DNA from: a bacterium
Lineage (GTDB): Bacteria > CG2-30-53-67
Assembly: GCA_919901565.1 (NCBI GenBank)
Contig: CAKKPE010000041.1
Coordinates: 1 to 32,369, forward strand
Reading direction: 5' to 3'
DNA length: 32,369 nt
This document shows, in pieces, positions 8,362-16,220 of this stretch. A program made the position numbers and the translations under genes. Positions within the stretch are counted from its first letter, which is position 1; each line of letters opens with the position of its first letter. The notes below the pieces were generated by a model that was given only the letters and a program-made list of their open reading frames with translations, ran no database searches and had not been told where the DNA came from.

Positions 8362-9292
8362 GCCGGCTCTGAATTTCCTGGATCAGTTTCTTCTCGAAGA
8401 GGCGCGCTGAAAAATGACCAGAGGATTTCAAGAGGTAGTTTCGCGCAGCGACCTCCATGATCAAAGCCATATTTCTTCCTGGCGTCACGGGCATCCTCAG
8501 GAAAGGCTTCATGACATCCATGATCTCAAAGGAGCGTTCTTCCAGACCCAGGCGGTCAAAACTTTCCGAGGCCTTCCATTCTACCAGTTCAACAACCAGG
8601 TCTATCTCCTTTTCCTGCTGAATCGAAGAAACTCCATACAGATCCTTGATATTGATAACGCCCAGCCCTCGGATCTCCATATGATGGCTGGTCATGTCAT
8701 GGCAGTTCCCCACAAGCGTCTCCATGTCCTTCTTCTTGATCATCACCGTATCATCCGCCACCAGCCTGTGCCCGCGGTCTATTAGATCCAGTGCGCACTC
8801 GCTCTTTCCGATCCCGCTCTTACCGAGGATCATGATCCCGACACCATAGACATCCACCAGCACACCCGAACGCGTGATCCGGTGTGCCAGCGCCTCCTCC
8901 AGGTAGGAGGTAATACGCTTGACACAATGGGAGCTGAACAGCGGCGAACGAAGGACAGGGATCTTCTTATGATCACATACCCGGACCAGTTCCTCAGGCA
9001 CACCCAATCCCTTGGTGACAAAAAAACAGGGAATCATGCTTTCACTGAACTGATTCAACCTCTGTTCTCTCCCTTCAGGAGTCAGGGAGAGCAGATAGGA
9101 GATTTCGGTTTCGCCGAGAAATTGGATTTTTGAAGGATCGATATGTGCGGTATAACCGGCAAGGGCCAGGCTTGATTTTTGTATCCGGGGCTTCCGAATG
9201 AAATTCTTGAGGCCCTCTTTCCCCGCGATCAGCTCAAGCTGGAGCTTGGATTGATTCGCCTTGAACAGGTCTTCAACGGTTACCTGAGTCAT
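8342..9292 (-). CDS. hprK: HPr kinase/phosphorylase
   Basis: HprK phosphorylates and dephosphorylates Ser46 of HPr, linking carbon supply to regulation. The 316-aa protein has the N-terminal domain, the Walker A GKSGIGKS (157-164), the conserved region DRGHRLVADD (172-181), the signature HMEIRGLGVINI (about 203-214) and the C-terminal K3-like loop PVTPGRN. AGGAGAGGTT directly precedes the ATG at 9292. The target serine is present in the HPr encoded downstream, so the regulatory circuit is complete within the cluster. Confidence 0.96.
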   Translation of the reverse strand: MTQVTVEDLFKANQSKLQLELIAGKEGLKNFIRKPRIQKSSLALAGYTAHIDPSKIQFLGETEISYLLSLTPEGREQRLNQFSESMIPCFFVTKGLGVPEELVRVCDHKKIPVLRSPLFSSHCVKRITSYLEEALAHRITRSGVLVDVYGVGIMILGKSGIGKSECALDLIDRGHRLVADDTVMIKKKDMETLVGNCHDMTSHHMEIRGLGVINIKDLYGVSSIQQEKEIDLVVELVEWKASESFDRLGLEERSFEIMDVMKPFLRMPVTPGRNMALIMEVAARNYLLKSSGHFSARLFEKKLIQEIQSRHEETDD

Positions 9293-9412
9293 AACCTCTC
9301 CTCACCGCAATGCCGGATGGGGCGGTACGCTTTCTGTTTGTGCGCTTGCCCTCCTGCATCTTGCCTTCTCACCGTTTGACCGGTCAGACTTTCGAACAGC
9401 AAAGATCATGGG

Positions 9413-9880
9413 TCAGGGACCGTACTTCTCATCCTCTTCCCGGATCTGATCATACAGTTTTTCACGGGTTTGTGCCTTCAGAAGGCGTTCCCTGAAGCTC
9501 CTGTTCTTGAGAATCTTGGAGATCCTCGCCAGAGACTTCAGATGATCCACCGGAGCGTCCTCAGGAACGATCAGGACAAAAAAGATATGGACCGGGTTCC
9601 CGTCCGTGGCATCGAAATCGATCCCCTTCAAGGAGAGGCCGAAGGCAAGAACCATACGGTCCAGGTTCTTCAACCTCCCGTGCGGGATGGCGATCCCTTC
9701 TCCGATGCCGGTACTCCCCAGCGCCTCCCTGGCCAGGATCACTTCCAGGAATTCGCTCTGGTCGCTAATCTTCTTTTGCTCATACAACAACGAAGCAAAC
9801 TCGTTCAAGACATCCTTTTTGTTCTGTCCCTTAAGATCTGTAAGAACCAGATTTTTTTCAAGCAGATCCGTCAGTTTCAT
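9413..9880 (-). CDS. ptsN: PtsN, nitrogen-regulatory IIA-type protein
   Basis: PtsN (EIIA-Ntr) is a regulatory phosphoacceptor, not a sugar transporter. The motif STGIGEGIAIPHGR carries the active histidine (residue 67 from the chosen start), and the protein ends after the conserved helical region with KSLARISKIL. I place the start at the ATG at 9880, with AGGATAGAG immediately upstream, 8 nt after the hpf stop; an ATG at 9895 overlaps hpf and lacks a ribosome site. No ptsP or NPr gene is in view, so it may be served by the general EI/HPr. The 120 nt to hprK holds only a short palindrome, TGACCGGTCA. Confidence 0.94.
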   Translation of the reverse strand: MKLTDLLEKNLVLTDLKGQNKKDVLNEFASLLYEQKKISDQSEFLEVILAREALGSTGIGEGIAIPHGRLKNLDRMVLAFGLSLKGIDFDATDGNPVHIFFVLIVPEDAPVDHLKSLARISKILKNRSFRERLLKAQTREKLYDQIREEDEKYGP

Positions 9881-9887
9881 CTCTATC

Positions 9888-10445
9888 CTACTCATATATC
9901 GGCACGATCAGGCCGAAATTCCCGTCTTTCCTCCGGTACAGAACATTGACCTGCTCGGTTTTTGAATCCGTATATACAATGAAATTATTCTCCAAAAGGT
10001 CTATCTGCATGGCGGCTTCATCCACGGACATGGGCTTCACCGCATATTTGCGCGAACGGATGATTCTCGGTTTTGCTTTGGGCTTGCCGGTCTTTTTCTG
10101 CCCCTCCGCCTCCGGGGAAACAAGTTCTATCGGCTCCTCTTTCAGACGAGTCTTTCCCTTTCCGCTCCATTTTTTGGATTTGAATTTATTGTATCTCTGC
10201 CCGATACTCTCAATGGCCCGGTCCACAGACTGATACATATCTTTGGTCTCTTCGCTGACCTGCAATACCGAACCGCCGACATTGCATGAGACCTCGGCGA
10301 TATGCCGGTATTTTTCCACGCGCAGCCTCACCTGGATATCCGCCTCCTTATGGAAGTGGCGCTGCAGTTTCTTCAACTCCTTTTCAATATGTTCCCTCAG
10401 CCCATCGGTCAAATCCATATGCCTGGCCGTAATGTTCAAATGCAT
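9888..10445 (-). CDS. hpf: long-form ribosome hibernation promoting factor
   Basis: The 185-aa protein has an N-terminal ribosome-binding S30AE domain (residues 1-100), a charged linker rich in Lys and Glu (about 105-130), and a C-terminal dimerisation domain (about 133-185) with KPMSVDEAAMQIDLLENNFIVYTDSKTEQVNVLYRRKDG. Long HPF alone dimerises 70S ribosomes into inactive 100S particles during starvation. GGAGG lies 7 nt before the ATG. It sits between rpoN and ptsN, as in many proteobacteria. Confidence 0.95.
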   Translation of the reverse strand: MHLNITARHMDLTDGLREHIEKELKKLQRHFHKEADIQVRLRVEKYRHIAEVSCNVGGSVLQVSEETKDMYQSVDRAIESIGQRYNKFKSKKWSGKGKTRLKEEPIELVSPEAEGQKKTGKPKAKPRIIRSRKYAVKPMSVDEAAMQIDLLENNFIVYTDSKTEQVNVLYRRKDGNFGLIVPIYE

Positions 10446-10649
10446 GGTATTCCCTCCATGGTTCTAATTTAAATGTCGTTTTGATTTTTGATTCTTTATC
10501 TTTAATTTTCAATGCAAATATCACCCGAAAAGGGCTGGAGATGCATCGGGCAAAGAACCATGAATATGGACGCATGAAGAAAAACCGGCTCAACTGAGAA
10601 AAAATCCCCCTTGAAAGCGTCATGACATGATCAGGAATTAAAGAATAGT
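10446..10649. other. 204-nt intergenic region between rpoN and hpf
   Basis: The region is AT-rich near hpf, with an A-rich stretch on the minus strand. It may hold a promoter for hpf, but I see no clear -35/-10 pair. The open frame crossing it has no coding character. It is the largest gap inside the long minus-strand cluster. Confidence 0.5.
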
Positions 10650-12086
10650 CTATCGGCTTGAACGCCTTCTTTCGGTCGTAGAATGTATCTTCTGCTCCGT
10701 CCTGTATTTTGCAACCGTCCTTCTTGCAATACTGATTCCTCTTTTATTCAGTATTTCCACAATCTTCTGGTCGCTCAACGGCCTTCCCTGTTCTTCTTCC
10801 ATAATGATCTTGCGGATCTCCTCCTGAACGCTGACCGATGACATATCTCCTGTATTGGACGATATCCCACTGCAGAAAAAGTACTTCAGCTCAAAGATCC
10901 CATGGGGCGTATGTACATATTTATTGGTGGTCACACGGCTCACGGTGGACTCATGCATTTCAATGTCTTCGGCAACATCTCTCAGAACCATGGGCTTCAG
11001 ATAAGTCGGCCCCTTCTCGAAAAATGCTCTCTGAAACTTGAGGATGCTCTCCATGGTCCGATAAATGGTCTTCTGACGCTGCTCAATGCTTCTGATCAGC
11101 CAGAGGGCCGATTTGAACTTGTTTTCTACATATTCCGAAGTAGAATCATTCATCTCCTTCTTGTTCTGGAGCATCCTCCTGTAAAAACTGGAGATCTTCA
11201 GCCGGGGCAGGCCTTCATCATTCAATAAAACAACAAAACTATCCCCATCGCGGACCACATAGATATCCGGAATGATATAGACCGGATCTTCTCCCCCGAA
11301 CGAACGGCCAGGCTTGGGTTCGAAGTTTTCAATCACACTGGCCGCCAACGCCACGTCCTGCAACGGTATCCCAAGCTTGCGCGAAATACCGGCAAGGTCC
11401 TTCTTCTGCAACAGGGGAAGATAATCCTTGATCAGGGTCTCCACCAGACTGCTGTCGCTGACCAGCTGTCCGGCCTGGATCAGCAAACACTCATTCAGGT
11501 CTCTCGCAGCGACCCCTGCCGGATCGAAATTTTGGACCAGGGTCAGCGCACCCTGGACATCCTCCGCAGAAGACTCCGTCATTTTCATAATCTCTTCCAG
11601 AGATACGCGCAAATAGCCATCGCTGTCAAGATTGCCGATGATAAACTCACCGATCCGCCTCATTGTGCTGTCTTCGGTGGAGAGACCCAACTGCCAGATC
11701 AGGTGATCGGCGAGCGTAGTCTTTCTGGAAAGGGTATTTTCATAGGAAGGGGCGTCATCCTGGTCAGAGTAGGGTTCGTAGGCAGAATAGCCGGAATCCA
11801 TGGAACCGCGAAGATAGTTTTTCCAGTCAAAATCTTCTTCTTTTTTCCCGTGCTTTTCTCCAGCCACCCTGTCTTTATCGGCGTTCAGGGTCTGTTCCTC
11901 GAAAGAAGGTTCCAGGAGTTCTTCTTCCAGCACAGGGTTCTCTACCAACTCCTGATGGATGCTCTGTATCAGCTCAAGCTTGGAGAGTTGGAGAAGCTTA
12001 ATGGCCTGCTGAAGCTGGGGGGTCATGACCAGCTTCTGGGTCAGTTTTAGGTTAAGTCTCGTATCCAACTGCATAATGTCTATCAC
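10650..12086 (-). CDS. rpoN: RNA polymerase sigma-54 factor
   Basis: Sigma-54 directs RNA polymerase to -24/-12 promoters and needs enhancer-binding activators. The 478-aa protein has the Gln- and Leu-rich region I (KLVMTPQLQQAIKLLQLSKLEL), an acidic region II, the core-binding and DNA-binding domains including DVAEDIEMHESTVSRVTTNKYVHTPHGIFELKYFF, and the RpoN box ARRTVAKYR (454-462). A GTG at 12086 and an ATG at 12074 are both possible starts; neither has a strong ribosome site, so the first few residues are uncertain. It lies 39 nt downstream of lptB, as in Geobacter-like genomes. Confidence 0.96.
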   Translation of the reverse strand: MIDIMQLDTRLNLKLTQKLVMTPQLQQAIKLLQLSKLELIQSIHQELVENPVLEEELLEPSFEEQTLNADKDRVAGEKHGKKEEDFDWKNYLRGSMDSGYSAYEPYSDQDDAPSYENTLSRKTTLADHLIWQLGLSTEDSTMRRIGEFIIGNLDSDGYLRVSLEEIMKMTESSAEDVQGALTLVQNFDPAGVAARDLNECLLIQAGQLVSDSSLVETLIKDYLPLLQKKDLAGISRKLGIPLQDVALAASVIENFEPKPGRSFGGEDPVYIIPDIYVVRDGDSFVVLLNDEGLPRLKISSFYRRMLQNKKEMNDSTSEYVENKFKSALWLIRSIEQRQKTIYRTMESILKFQRAFFEKGPTYLKPMVLRDVAEDIEMHESTVSRVTTNKYVHTPHGIFELKYFFCSGISSNTGDMSSVSVQEEIRKIIMEEEQGRPLSDQKIVEILNKRGISIARRTVAKYRTEQKIHSTTERRRSSR

Positions 12087-12125
12087 GCCCTGTTATAACA
12101 TAGGTAAAAATAATGAAACCATTTC

Positions 12126-12878
12126 TTATCGAACTTCAAAATCATGACCAAGGTATTGATTTCTCACCACCGGATCGAGAGTCACCTCTTCCGGCGAACC
12201 GCTGATCTGGATACCACCTTTAATCATTATATACAACCTGTCGGCAATTTTCAACATCTCTCTTGCATTATGATCCGTAATAAGAACCCCGATCCCTTTC
12301 TCCTTCAATTTAGCGATTATTCCCTCGATTTCGCTCACAGCAATCGGATCAATCCCCGCAAAGGGCTCATCCAGCAGGATCAGCGCCGGAGAGATCACAA
12401 GGGCGCGGGCAATCTCCACCCGCCGTCTTTCGCCGCCGGAAAGGGTATAGGCTTTCTGTCCTCGAAGATGGGCAACCCCCAAGTCCCGCAACAGGGTCTC
12501 CAACCGTTCCTTCCTCTCCATGGCGGTCAGGGGAAGGTTCTCGAGGATCGCTGTCAGATTCTGCTCGACCGTCAGCTTCTGGAATACCGAAGCCTCCTGA
12601 GGAAGATAGCTGATCCCCTTGCGAGCCCGGACCACCATGGGGTCATGTGTAATATCTTCGTCCCCGAGCAATACCTGCCCTCGATCCGCCTGAATCAGGC
12701 CTACAATCATATAAAAAGTCGTGGTTTTCCCCGCACCGTTGGGACCCAGCAATCCTACGATTTCACCCGGCTCCACCACAAGGTCCACGTCCCGCACGGC
12801 ATCGGTTCCATTGTACCGTTTCATGAGACCGACTGCCCGAAGTCTCTTCTGATTCTGAACCGTACGGTTAGACAACAC
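12126..12878 (-). CDS. lptB: LPS export ABC transporter ATPase LptB
   Basis: LptB is the cytoplasmic ATPase that powers transport of lipopolysaccharide from the inner membrane through LptFGC and LptA. Visible motifs are Walker [10 protein letters not shown], the Q-loop YLPQEASVF, the signature [15 protein letters not shown], Walker [13 protein letters not shown] and the switch ITDHN. I take the GTG at 12878 as the start because AAGGAG lies 9 nt upstream and it gives 250 aa, the usual length; the open frame to 12926 would add 16 atypical residues. The LptF and LptG permeases are not in the window. Confidence 0.95.
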   Translation of the reverse strand: MLSNRTVQNQKRLRAVGLMKRYNGTDAVRDVDLVVEPGEIVGLLGPNGAGKTTTFYMIVGLIQADRGQVLLGDEDITHDPMVVRARKGISYLPQEASVFQKLTVEQNLTAILENLPLTAMERKERLETLLRDLGVAHLRGQKAYTLSGGERRRVEIARALVISPALILLDEPFAGIDPIAVSEIEGIIAKLKEKGIGVLITDHNAREMLKIADRLYIMIKGGIQISGSPEEVTLDPVVRNQYLGHDFEVR

Positions 12879-12972
12879 GTTATGGCACTCCTTCACTCTG
12901 CAAGAGATAGCTGACGGCTCATACATCTTTATCCGGTGATGATGATAAAAAAACCACCATCTATAACGGAGC

Positions 12973-13497
12973 TCACGGTTTCGGTTTTTTCAGTGTATCG
13001 GGATGGAACAGAAACTTGGGCCGCTCCCCTGTGCTCCCCTCGACCTCGGCCCGGTCCTCCTTGAGATAGACCCGGATCAGGGGCCCGCTAATGGTATTGT
13101 TCCCGTCCGAGACCTTGGCATTGCCCGTCAGAACCAGAAGATCCTGCGCCTGGACATATTCCACCCGGTCTGATATCGAAGACCGTGTACCGGATATCAC
13201 GCGGGCATTCCCTTGCGCTATGATCCGTTCGACATCTTGTCCGGAATTTGCGGTCTGTACATCCACCTTATCGGCATGCATGACCATCTCACCCCGGATC
13301 ACCTTGACGCCTCCTATGAAAACAATGACCCCGGACTTGAAATCACCTTCCATCCTGTCCGAGGTAACGGTAATCGGAAGGTTTTCCCCATCCTGTTCAT
13401 GGACCTCTTCAGCGGTCACGTCGTTGAACAGGCCGGAACAGAAAAAGAGGACCACTATAATGCCGTGCAACCGGAACCGGCTTTTTTTTGTATTCAA
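12973..13497 (-). CDS. lptA: periplasmic LPS transport protein LptA, TTG start
   Basis: LptA bridges the periplasm for lipopolysaccharide export. The 174-aa protein has a signal peptide (about residues 1-29, cleavage after VTA) followed by a beta-jellyroll OstA domain with [23 protein letters not shown] and repeated beta-strand patterns. It starts at a TTG whose TTGA overlaps the lptC stop by 4 nt, with AAGGAAAG upstream, so the two are translationally coupled. Confidence 0.9.
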   Translation of the reverse strand: MNTKKSRFRLHGIIVVLFFCSGLFNDVTAEEVHEQDGENLPITVTSDRMEGDFKSGVIVFIGGVKVIRGEMVMHADKVDVQTANSGQDVERIIAQGNARVISGTRSSISDRVEYVQAQDLLVLTGNAKVSDGNNTISGPLIRVYLKEDRAEVEGSTGERPKFLFHPDTLKKPKP

Positions 13498-14084
13498 GGT
13501 TTCTTTCCTTCTGCCTGTGCACCAGGCGTAATCACCGTCTTAATCCCTCCGATCAATTCCACTTTACGAAGATCCGTACGAAAAGTCATCCGGTCACCGC
13601 TCACCATGTATCCGGCTGTGACCAGCCTTACTGGTTTCTCGGAAGAAATCAGGTTCTTGTCCTTTTCCCAGACGAGCCGGTCAGCATATAGGGTATACCC
13701 TGAATCGGTCACGACCTGGACATTGCCGGAGAGTTCCACGCGTTTCTCCTTTTCGAAGTAATCGCCGAGAAGACCTGACAAATGGACCCAGCCCCCTTCG
13801 CTCATGGGATACTCTACCCTGACCTGGTCCATGTGCACCTGAGATCTGTCCAGAAAACGCTCTGCACGCTCCGCCCAGATCTCCCATTTCTGTTCTCCGC
13901 TTCCCCGTTCTGTAAAATGAAACTTCTGTATGGACAGGTCGGCACGGTTCTTTGACGCCTGGGTACCGTCCCCCTTTTTCCTGAATTGCCCGTTCCCTGA
14001 GATATAGAAAAAAATCAGAACGGGAATCAGTATCCCCATAACCACGAAGAGAGCGGGTCGATTTCTCTTGATCAAACCGGCCAT
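13494..14084 (-). CDS. lptC: LPS export protein LptC
   Basis: LptC is the bitopic inner-membrane partner of LptB2FG and hands lipopolysaccharide to LptA. The 196-aa protein has one N-terminal transmembrane segment (about residues 10-28) and a periplasmic beta-rich domain with GWVHLSGLLGDYFEKEKRVELSGNVQVVTDSGYTLYADRLVWEKD, the typical LptC/YrbK pattern. AAGGT precedes the ATG at 14084. It starts 16 nt after the lipoprotein gene and overlaps lptA by 4 nt. Confidence 0.92.
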   Translation of the reverse strand: MAGLIKRNRPALFVVMGILIPVLIFFYISGNGQFRKKGDGTQASKNRADLSIQKFHFTERGSGEQKWEIWAERAERFLDRSQVHMDQVRVEYPMSEGGWVHLSGLLGDYFEKEKRVELSGNVQVVTDSGYTLYADRLVWEKDKNLISSEKPVRLVTAGYMVSGDRMTFRTDLRKVELIGGIKTVITPGAQAEGKKP

Positions 14085-14100
14085 AAAAGACCTTAGCGTG

Positions 14101-14718
14101 TTAAAAGTAATTTATTGATTTCTTTATATATTCAGAAGCCTCCATGCCGCTGACCGGCTGGTCCACGGAAAACCTCCCATTGGCATCCAGGCTCATCACC
14201 CCGGCCTCCAGTACACGCCTGACTGCTCCGTATGAGAGATGATCCTTCGGAAGATCGGCCGGCAGTTCCGGGGAAATATGCCTTGGAACGGCTGCGCTCC
14301 CCCCTCTTTCAAGGATTCCGGACAGGACCTGGGCCATCTCTCCCCGTGTAACCGCCTGGTCCGGCAAGAACCGGTGATTCCTGAAAACCGGTATCATACC
14401 CAGTTGTACGGCATTCAGAACCTCTTTCCTGGCCCAATGGCCTGAAAGATCCACAACAATCGGGATATCCGGATTTTCATGGAACCGCCCTGTGGGAAGC
14501 TGGTTCACCAGCAGCACAGCCAGCCCGCCGCGGGTAAGAACCTGTACCCTGGACAGCGGTGTCATTTCTTCCGGCAATTTTTTCTGAATTGGAATCTCCG
14601 GAACAGGCACAGGAACCGGCACCGCCGGACCTGAAACGGGTCCATACGGCACACAGCCGAAAATGATCACCGCCGCCCCCAACCCGGCGAGGTACCGCAA
14701 CACCACTCGGTCAATCAA
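14101..14718 (-). CDS. probable lipoprotein with SLH-like repeats, TTG start
   Basis: A 205-aa protein with an N-terminal signal and lipobox (IIFGC, Cys22), a Pro/Val-rich linker (about 28-45) and two S-layer-homology-like modules. These contain VVDLSGHWARKEVLNAVQLGMIPVFRNHRFLPDQAVTRGEMAQVLSGIL and a weaker C-terminal copy with YGAVRRVLEAGVM...GRFSVDQPVSGMEASEYI. SLH domains usually anchor proteins to envelope polymers; with a lipid anchor it could link the outer membrane to the cell wall. Start TTG at 14718 with AAAGGA 8 nt upstream. It heads the lpt-rpoN-PTS cluster, which fits an envelope role. Confidence 0.75.
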   Translation of the reverse strand: MIDRVVLRYLAGLGAAVIIFGCVPYGPVSGPAVPVPVPVPEIPIQKKLPEEMTPLSRVQVLTRGGLAVLLVNQLPTGRFHENPDIPIVVDLSGHWARKEVLNAVQLGMIPVFRNHRFLPDQAVTRGEMAQVLSGILERGGSAAVPRHISPELPADLPKDHLSYGAVRRVLEAGVMSLDANGRFSVDQPVSGMEASEYIKKSINYF

Positions 14719-15137
14719 AGCATACGTCCTTTATTTTGGTCTGCCGCCCATGGTTGGCAGACCAGAACTGAAATGTGAGTAGAAATGATAGTAAAAGAAA
14801 CACGTAAAAAAGTCAAGAAGGGTTCTGGCGGTGGTTCTGCCCGGGGCGAAAACCAGGATGGGGTCTTTTCTTCGGACCAAGCCGGAGCTTTGCGTTCAAC
14901 GTAGACATGAGGTGGCTCATCACGCTCTCCCGTATTCAGAAAAATATTCTGTAGATCTCGAATTCGTCTCTCATTTCAGCGATTGCCTGTCGGCTCTTGA
15001 CCGATTGGAGAGGTGAATTTGTTTTCATCTTGCATTTCCCCGGGGTTTGTAATATCTTTGAATCCCGTAGACATCCGGCGAGGATTTTCTCAAGGTGCCC
15101 GATATCATGAAACATTTCTGCAAGAACAGGTGAGACC
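14719..15137. other. 419-nt intergenic region with a small dyad
   Basis: The stretch separates the divergently transcribed lipoprotein and MNT genes. Near the lipoprotein start a 9-bp inverted repeat (TGGTCTGCC at 14737-14745, GGCAGACCA at 14756-14764) with a 10-nt loop lies in the presumed leader or promoter of the minus-strand cluster; it could be an operator or an RNA hairpin. Open frames on both strands between 14830 and 15115 show no recognisable family and may be debris. I see no convincing promoter. Confidence 0.45.
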
Positions 15138-15455
15138 GTGGAGCAGCGGGACCGGGAAATTGCGCGTGAACTGAAGGACAGGTTGGCAGAGATTGTCCCA
15201 CTCGTGGATTTTCGGGTGTTCGGCTCCCGTGCGCGCGGAGACCGGGACGAGTACTCTGATCTGGATGTGTTCATTGAAGTGGAATCCCTCGACCGTAACC
15301 TGGAGGATAAAATCCACCAAGCCGTCTGGGAGGTGGGTTTTGCGCATTCTGTCTACATATCGCCCCTGATCTTTACACGATACGAACTTGAGAACACTCC
15401 TCTGCGGTCTTCTCCGATCGTGAAGAACATCAGCGAAGAAGGGGTGAAAGTATGA
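15138..15455 (+). CDS. MNT-domain nucleotidyltransferase (antitoxin of a HEPN/MNT pair)
   Basis: A 105-aa minimal nucleotidyltransferase with the signature FGSRARGDRDEYSDLDVFIEV: Gly29-Ser30 and the metal-binding pair Asp41 and Asp43. In HEPN/MNT modules this protein adenylylates and neutralises the HEPN RNase. The GTG start at 15138 follows AGGTGAG. Its stop overlaps the ATG of the next frame by 4 nt, the usual arrangement, but that HEPN gene is broken. It is therefore an orphan antitoxin. Confidence 0.9.
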   Translation: MEQRDREIARELKDRLAEIVPLVDFRVFGSRARGDRDEYSDLDVFIEVESLDRNLEDKIHQAVWEVGFAHSVYISPLIFTRYELENTPLRSSPIVKNISEEGVKV

Positions 15456-15668
15456 CCGATACGGAGAGCCTCTTCGAATATCGGATGAAGCAGGACGAGG
15501 AAACCCTGTGGGAAACAGTATTCGGTCATGCTGCACAACATATTCAACGCTCGGCAGAAGGCTGACTACAGGGAGTTCATCGATGCGCCCCTTGACGAGG
15601 CGCGCGGGTACGTGCGGCAGGTGCGGGAGTTCCTCGACCGCATCAAGCAGTTCTGCGGATCAGAATGA
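15452..15668 (+). pseudogene. HEPN toxin gene with internal deletion and frameshift
   Basis: The first codons encode MTDTESLFEYRMKQDEETL, the usual start of a HEPN partner. The frame then fuses out of phase and stops after 37 codons. From 15519 the +1 frame encodes the matching C-terminus, YSVMLHNIFNARQKADYREF through VRQVREFLDRIKQ, ending at 15668. The central part, which normally carries the catalytic R-x4-6-H motif, is absent. The pattern shows one deletion that removed roughly 60-80 codons and shifted the frame. The toxin should be inactive. Confidence 0.85.
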
Positions 15669-15720
15669 AGGCAGTCCTCACCGACATACCAGAATCTCAT
15701 TCGTTTAAACGGTCGCTGTG

Positions 15721-15862
15721 GGGCTGTTGAAAAAGTCTCTTATGGTAAATAAGTTTGTCATGCCCGAGAAAGCGGGCATCCAGTAATACTATGAAAGACC
15801 TGGATTCCCGCCTACGCGGGAATGACGGCATGAGACCAGAAAAACACTTTTTCACCAGTCCC
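15721..15862. mobile_element. MITE-like element with nested inverted repeats
   Basis: The ends are imperfect inverted repeats: GGGCTGTTGAAAAAGT on the left and the reverse complement of GGGACTGGTGAAAAAGT on the right. Inside, a 27-bp unit at 15757-15783 pairs with one at 15800-15826 at 22 of 27 positions, and each unit is itself a short palindrome around CCCG/CGGG. No protein is encoded, so it would need a transposase in trans. Units of this CCCGC-GCGGG type are common dispersed repeats in proteobacterial genomes. The remaining 15863-15988 holds GTCCCTAATTT (15866-15876) and a 13-nt palindrome, GACCTTAAAGGTC, but no clear terminator for the operon ending at 15989. Confidence 0.8.
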
Positions 15863-15988
15863 GCTGTCCCTAATTTCTGATCTGATCGCCCAACACACGA
15901 CCTTAAAGGTCAAGAACCTTCAAAAACCATAATAGAAAAACATATTACCGAAAACGCAGAACAAAGACGTCCGAGTGGCCTTGATGAC

Positions 15989-16207
15989 TTAAATTCTTAT
16001 GTCGTTGGAATGGATATTGTTTTTCCCGTCGAGTATCTTAGTCGCATCAGCAAGTCGCTCTTCATCAAGCTCTTTCAGGCATTGTTTTTCTTCTTCTGTA
16101 AGATCATATTTTGACAAAACGAAATCTGGCTGACTGAAAAACTTTGTCCTGAATTCCGGATCTGTAGCTGCATGTGTTAATACTCTCTTAACCTCTGTGA
16201 GTGCCAT
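15989..16207 (-). CDS. 72-aa leader-like protein, candidate RiPP precursor or carrier
   Basis: This small acidic protein is the last gene of the AT-rich operon, 13 nt after the radical SAM gene. AAGGAGG lies 6 nt before the ATG, the strongest ribosome site of the operon, as expected when the substrate must outnumber its enzymes. The pattern DPEFRTKFFSQPDFVLSKYDLTEEEKQCLKELDEE (residues 16-50) resembles the helical leaders of LigA-like and Franean1_4349-type precursor families, by recall and not by a search. The C-terminal tail (DGKNNIHSNDIRI) is a possible core; the only Cys is at residue 43. No leader-cleavage motif is evident. It could instead be a small partner subunit of the enzymes. Confidence 0.65.
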   Translation of the reverse strand: MALTEVKRVLTHAATDPEFRTKFFSQPDFVLSKYDLTEEEKQCLKELDEERLADATKILDGKNNIHSNDIRI

Positions 16208-16220
16208 GGCATTCCTCCTT

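Noticed and set aside
10384-10623. 79-aa open frame between hpf and rpoN
   Set aside because: Composition reflects an A-rich non-coding stretch and it overlaps the start of hpf on the same strand without a plausible ribosome site.
14737-14764. 9-bp dyad as a rho-independent terminator
   Set aside because: It has no T-run on either strand and lies upstream of the lipoprotein start, so it was kept only as a possible operator or leader hairpin.
14936-15274. 112-aa minus-strand open frame upstream of and overlapping the MNT gene
   Set aside because: Its N-terminal half is antisense to the MNT gene. The rest (ending in AEMRDEFEIYRIFF) looks protein-like but I cannot place it, so it may be debris.
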